In this document: one piece after another, positions 62,619 to 64,000 of the stretch
Numbering within the stretch: position 1 is the first letter of the stretch
Layout of the letters: each line of letters opens with the position of its first letter
Assembly (NCBI RefSeq): GCF_002008315.2
Contig: NZ_MVDG02000001.1
Coordinates: 4,092,001-4,156,000 of the forward strand
Direction: 5' to 3'
DNA: 64,000 nt
Source: Arthrobacter sp. KBS0703
Lineage (GTDB): Bacteria > Actinomycetota > Actinomycetes > Actinomycetales > Micrococcaceae
Program-made: the position numbers and the translations under genes
Notes under the pieces: generated by a model
The model's input: the letters and a program-made list of their open reading frames with translations, nothing else
Database searches by the model: none
What the model was told of the DNA's origin: nothing

Positions 62619-63275
62619 CGCCACCAGGACGGCGGCCGCACTGTCCATGTGCTCGCGAATGGTCTTGCCGGCCAGGGAGGCGTCGCCGGTCTCGATGGCC
62701 GCCACGATGTCGTGGTGCCGTTCGACGCTCATGTTCCTGACGCCCTTCTCCAGGCCGGCAAACATGATGGACATCCGGATGGATCCCTCCAGCGATTCCC
62801 AGGAGTGAAGCAGTGTCTCGTTGCCGGTAAGCCGGCACATGGTGCGGTGGAACTCGAGGTCGGACTCGATCCGCTCCTCGAGGCTGCCTTCGGTTGCGGC
62901 CGCCATGGCGTCGATTGCCGCGCGCAGCGACGTGATCACATTTTGGCGGTCCGGGAGTTCGCACAGGGCCCGGGCTGCGAGGGACTCCAGCGCGGCCCGC
63001 ACGGAGTAGATATCGCGGATTTCCTTGGCATCCAGGTGGCGAACGGAGAGGCGGCCGCGCGGGCCCGCGGACAGCAGGCCTTCCTGCTCGAGCTGCCGCA
63101 GGGCCTCCCGGAGCGTTCCACGGCTGATCTGGAGCATGTCGGACAGCTCGGTTTCCACCAGGTGCCGGCCGGGCTCAAGCTCGCCGCTGGTGATGGCGGT
63201 GCGCAGCGCGGAAAGCGCCTGCTCGCGAAGGCTCTTCTTTTCCAGTCCCAGCAGGGGTGCTGTTGCTCCGGCCAT
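62616..63275 (-). CDS. GntR/FadR family regulator
   Basis: A 219-residue regulator. Winged helix: SLREQALSALRTAITSGELEPGRHLVETELSDMLQISRGTLREALRQLEQEGLLSAGPRGRLSVRHL (14-80). FCD domain: IYSVRAALESLAARALCELP, DLEFHRTMCRLTGNETLLHSWESLEGSIRMSIM, ERHHDIVAAIETGDASLAGKTIREH, with metal-site histidines. It lies 131 bp downstream of the transketolase-half gene on the same strand. The interval has paired AACTGTT elements that may be its operator. Effector unknown, perhaps a sugar acid. Confidence 0.9.
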   Translation of the reverse strand: MAGATAPLLGLEKKSLREQALSALRTAITSGELEPGRHLVETELSDMLQISRGTLREALRQLEQEGLLSAGPRGRLSVRHLDAKEIRDIYSVRAALESLAARALCELPDRQNVITSLRAAIDAMAAATEGSLEERIESDLEFHRTMCRLTGNETLLHSWESLEGSIRMSIMFAGLEKGVRNMSVERHHDIVAAIETGDASLAGKTIREHMDSAAAVLVA

Positions 63276-63289
63276 CGTTCGTCCTCAAG

Positions 63290-63342
63290 GTCAGTGACTC
63301 TATGTCAGTGGTCAACTGTTTACAGCTGGTCTGTTAACTGTT
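63290..63342. promoter_or_regulatory. Repeat-rich region upstream of the GntR gene
   Basis: GTCAGTG occurs at 63290-63296 and 63304-63310; AACTGTT at 63314-63320 and 63336-63342, 22 bp apart, i.e. on one face of the helix. Candidate GntR or partner-repressor sites. Confidence 0.4.
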
Positions 63343-63406
63343 GATGTTACGTCAGAAGCGCGGAACCGGCGCGTACCGGCCCCGCGCTTCCGCCCGGAGA
63401 TTCCGC

Positions 63407-64000
63407 TCAGCCAAGCTCCGCAAGAACCTTGGCCACGATCCGCTGCACGGACAGGCCGTAGCGTTCGTGCAGGGTGGGCAGCGCGCCCGCGTCGAGGAAA
63501 GCGTCTGGCAGCGCCACCGGCACCACCCGCTTGCCCAGGCCGGCGGTGACGACGGCGGAGGCAACCGTTTCGAACAGGCCGCCCACCACGCTGTGGTTCT
63601 CCAGCGTCACGGCGAGACGGTCGGTGTTCAGCTCCGCCAGCACCGTTTCGGCGTCGAACGGCTTGATGGTGGGGGCATGCACGACGGCGACGTCCACGTT
63701 GTGCGCCGCCAGCGCCTTGGCGGCCTGCAGTGCCCGCATGGTCATGAGCCCGCTGGAGACAAACACGACGTCGTTCCCGCCGCGCAGCACCTTGGCCTTG
63801 CCGAGCTCGAACGTGTAGCCGTACTCGTCCAGCACCGTGGGGACGTTGCCGCGGAGCAGCCGCAGGTACGTGGGCCCGTCGCTGGCTGCCAGCTGCGGCA
63901 CGGCCTGTTCGATGTCGATCGAGTCGCAGGGATCCACGATGGTCAGATTGGGCATGCCGCGGAAGATCGCCATGTCTTCGGTGGCCTGGTGGCTTGGCCC
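63407..64000 (-). CDS. Transketolase C-terminal half (subunit B), cut by window edge
   Basis: The frame runs to base 64000 on the minus strand and includes GPSHQATEDMAIFRGMPNLTI, with the HQ-TED motif of transketolase/DXS pyrimidine-binding domains, then GPTYLRLLRGNVP and the C-terminal transketolase domain (DVVFVSSGLMTMRALQAAKAL, VVHAPTIKPFDAETVLAEL, LENHSVVGGLFETVASAVV). Such split transketolases in actinobacteria are encoded as two adjacent genes, often with sugar or inositol pathways. The N-terminal subunit would lie outside, to the right. At least 197 residues are present. Confidence 0.88.
   Translation of the reverse strand, partial: GPSHQATEDMAIFRGMPNLTIVDPCDSIDIEQAVPQLAASDGPTYLRLLRGNVPTVLDEYGYTFELGKAKVLRGGNDVVFVSSGLMTMRALQAAKALAAHNVDVAVVHAPTIKPFDAETVLAELNTDRLAVTLENHSVVGGLFETVASAVVTAGLGKRVVPVALPDAFLDAGALPTLHERYGLSVQRIVAKVLAELG

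Overview
High-GC actinobacterial chromosome. Gene families, codon use and the extragenic palindrome built on CTGGTTGAGCT/AGCTCAACCAG fit Arthrobacter sensu lato (Micrococcaceae); genus is an inference. I see about 60 protein genes, no rRNA, no CRISPR, no prophage and no recognisable insertion sequence. I could not scan rigorously for tRNAs. The content is mostly metabolic and transport genes, each cluster with its own local regulator.

Layout. 1-6.3 kb: universal stress protein fragment, PLP aminotransferase, ICL/PEPM-type lyase, GerMN lipoprotein, an FMN reductase divergent from a TetR gene, Gfo/Idh oxidoreductase. 6.4-10.4 kb: alanine dehydrogenase (ald) divergent from a PucR/AdeR-type regulator; alditol oxidase behind a LacI-type operator. 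10.4-17.3 kb: small membrane protein, excisionase-like HTH protein, PTS enzyme I divergent from tetR-mtlA-mtlD (mannitol uptake and oxidation). 17.4-32.1 kb: two overlapping alpha/beta hydrolases, Zn alcohol dehydrogenase, GNAT, sugar-porter MFS, 14-TM drug exporter, RraA, another MFS with TetR, malic enzyme, DUF456, LysE exporter divergent from an Lrp regulator. 32.2-44.3 kb: secreted metzincin with ten VCBS/FG-GAP repeats, Lrp regulator, GluQ-RS, HD phosphohydrolase, quinone-reductase-like protein, LtrA, a seven-TM protein resembling membrane terpene cyclases, a GNAT-AAA+ fusion, USP, metallo-beta-lactamase/rhodanese protein, DUF4242. 44.5-49.4 kb: compact asparagine operon (FadR-type regulator, zinc-type asparaginase, aspartase, permease). 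49.4-54.3 kb: PAP2-response regulator-histidine kinase, then a hipBA module and a possible DNA-glycosylase-like gene. 54.5-64 kb: SnoaL-like protein, GH16 secreted hydrolase, amidohydrolase, a STAS-like/DUF4389/DHFR-like operon, S4 RNA-binding protein, SDR, GntR regulator and a transketolase C-terminal half cut by the window edge.

Most important caveat. Nine places carry the 19-bp Nextera/Tn5 mosaic end, usually as the 38-bp back-to-back linker known from mate-pair libraries. They sit inside six otherwise ordinary genes (GerMN lipoprotein, ald, mtlA, hipA, DUF4389, S4 protein), mostly in Ala/Gly/Pro-rich linkers. Two of these genes also have a 1-bp frameshift nearby. I read all of this as assembly artefact: the genes are probably intact in the organism, and short stretches of true sequence are missing.

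No convincing wholly new system is visible. The best candidates for a closer look are the GNAT-AAA+ fusion with its seven-TM partner (39.8-41.8 kb) and several clear but unassigned operator palindromes.
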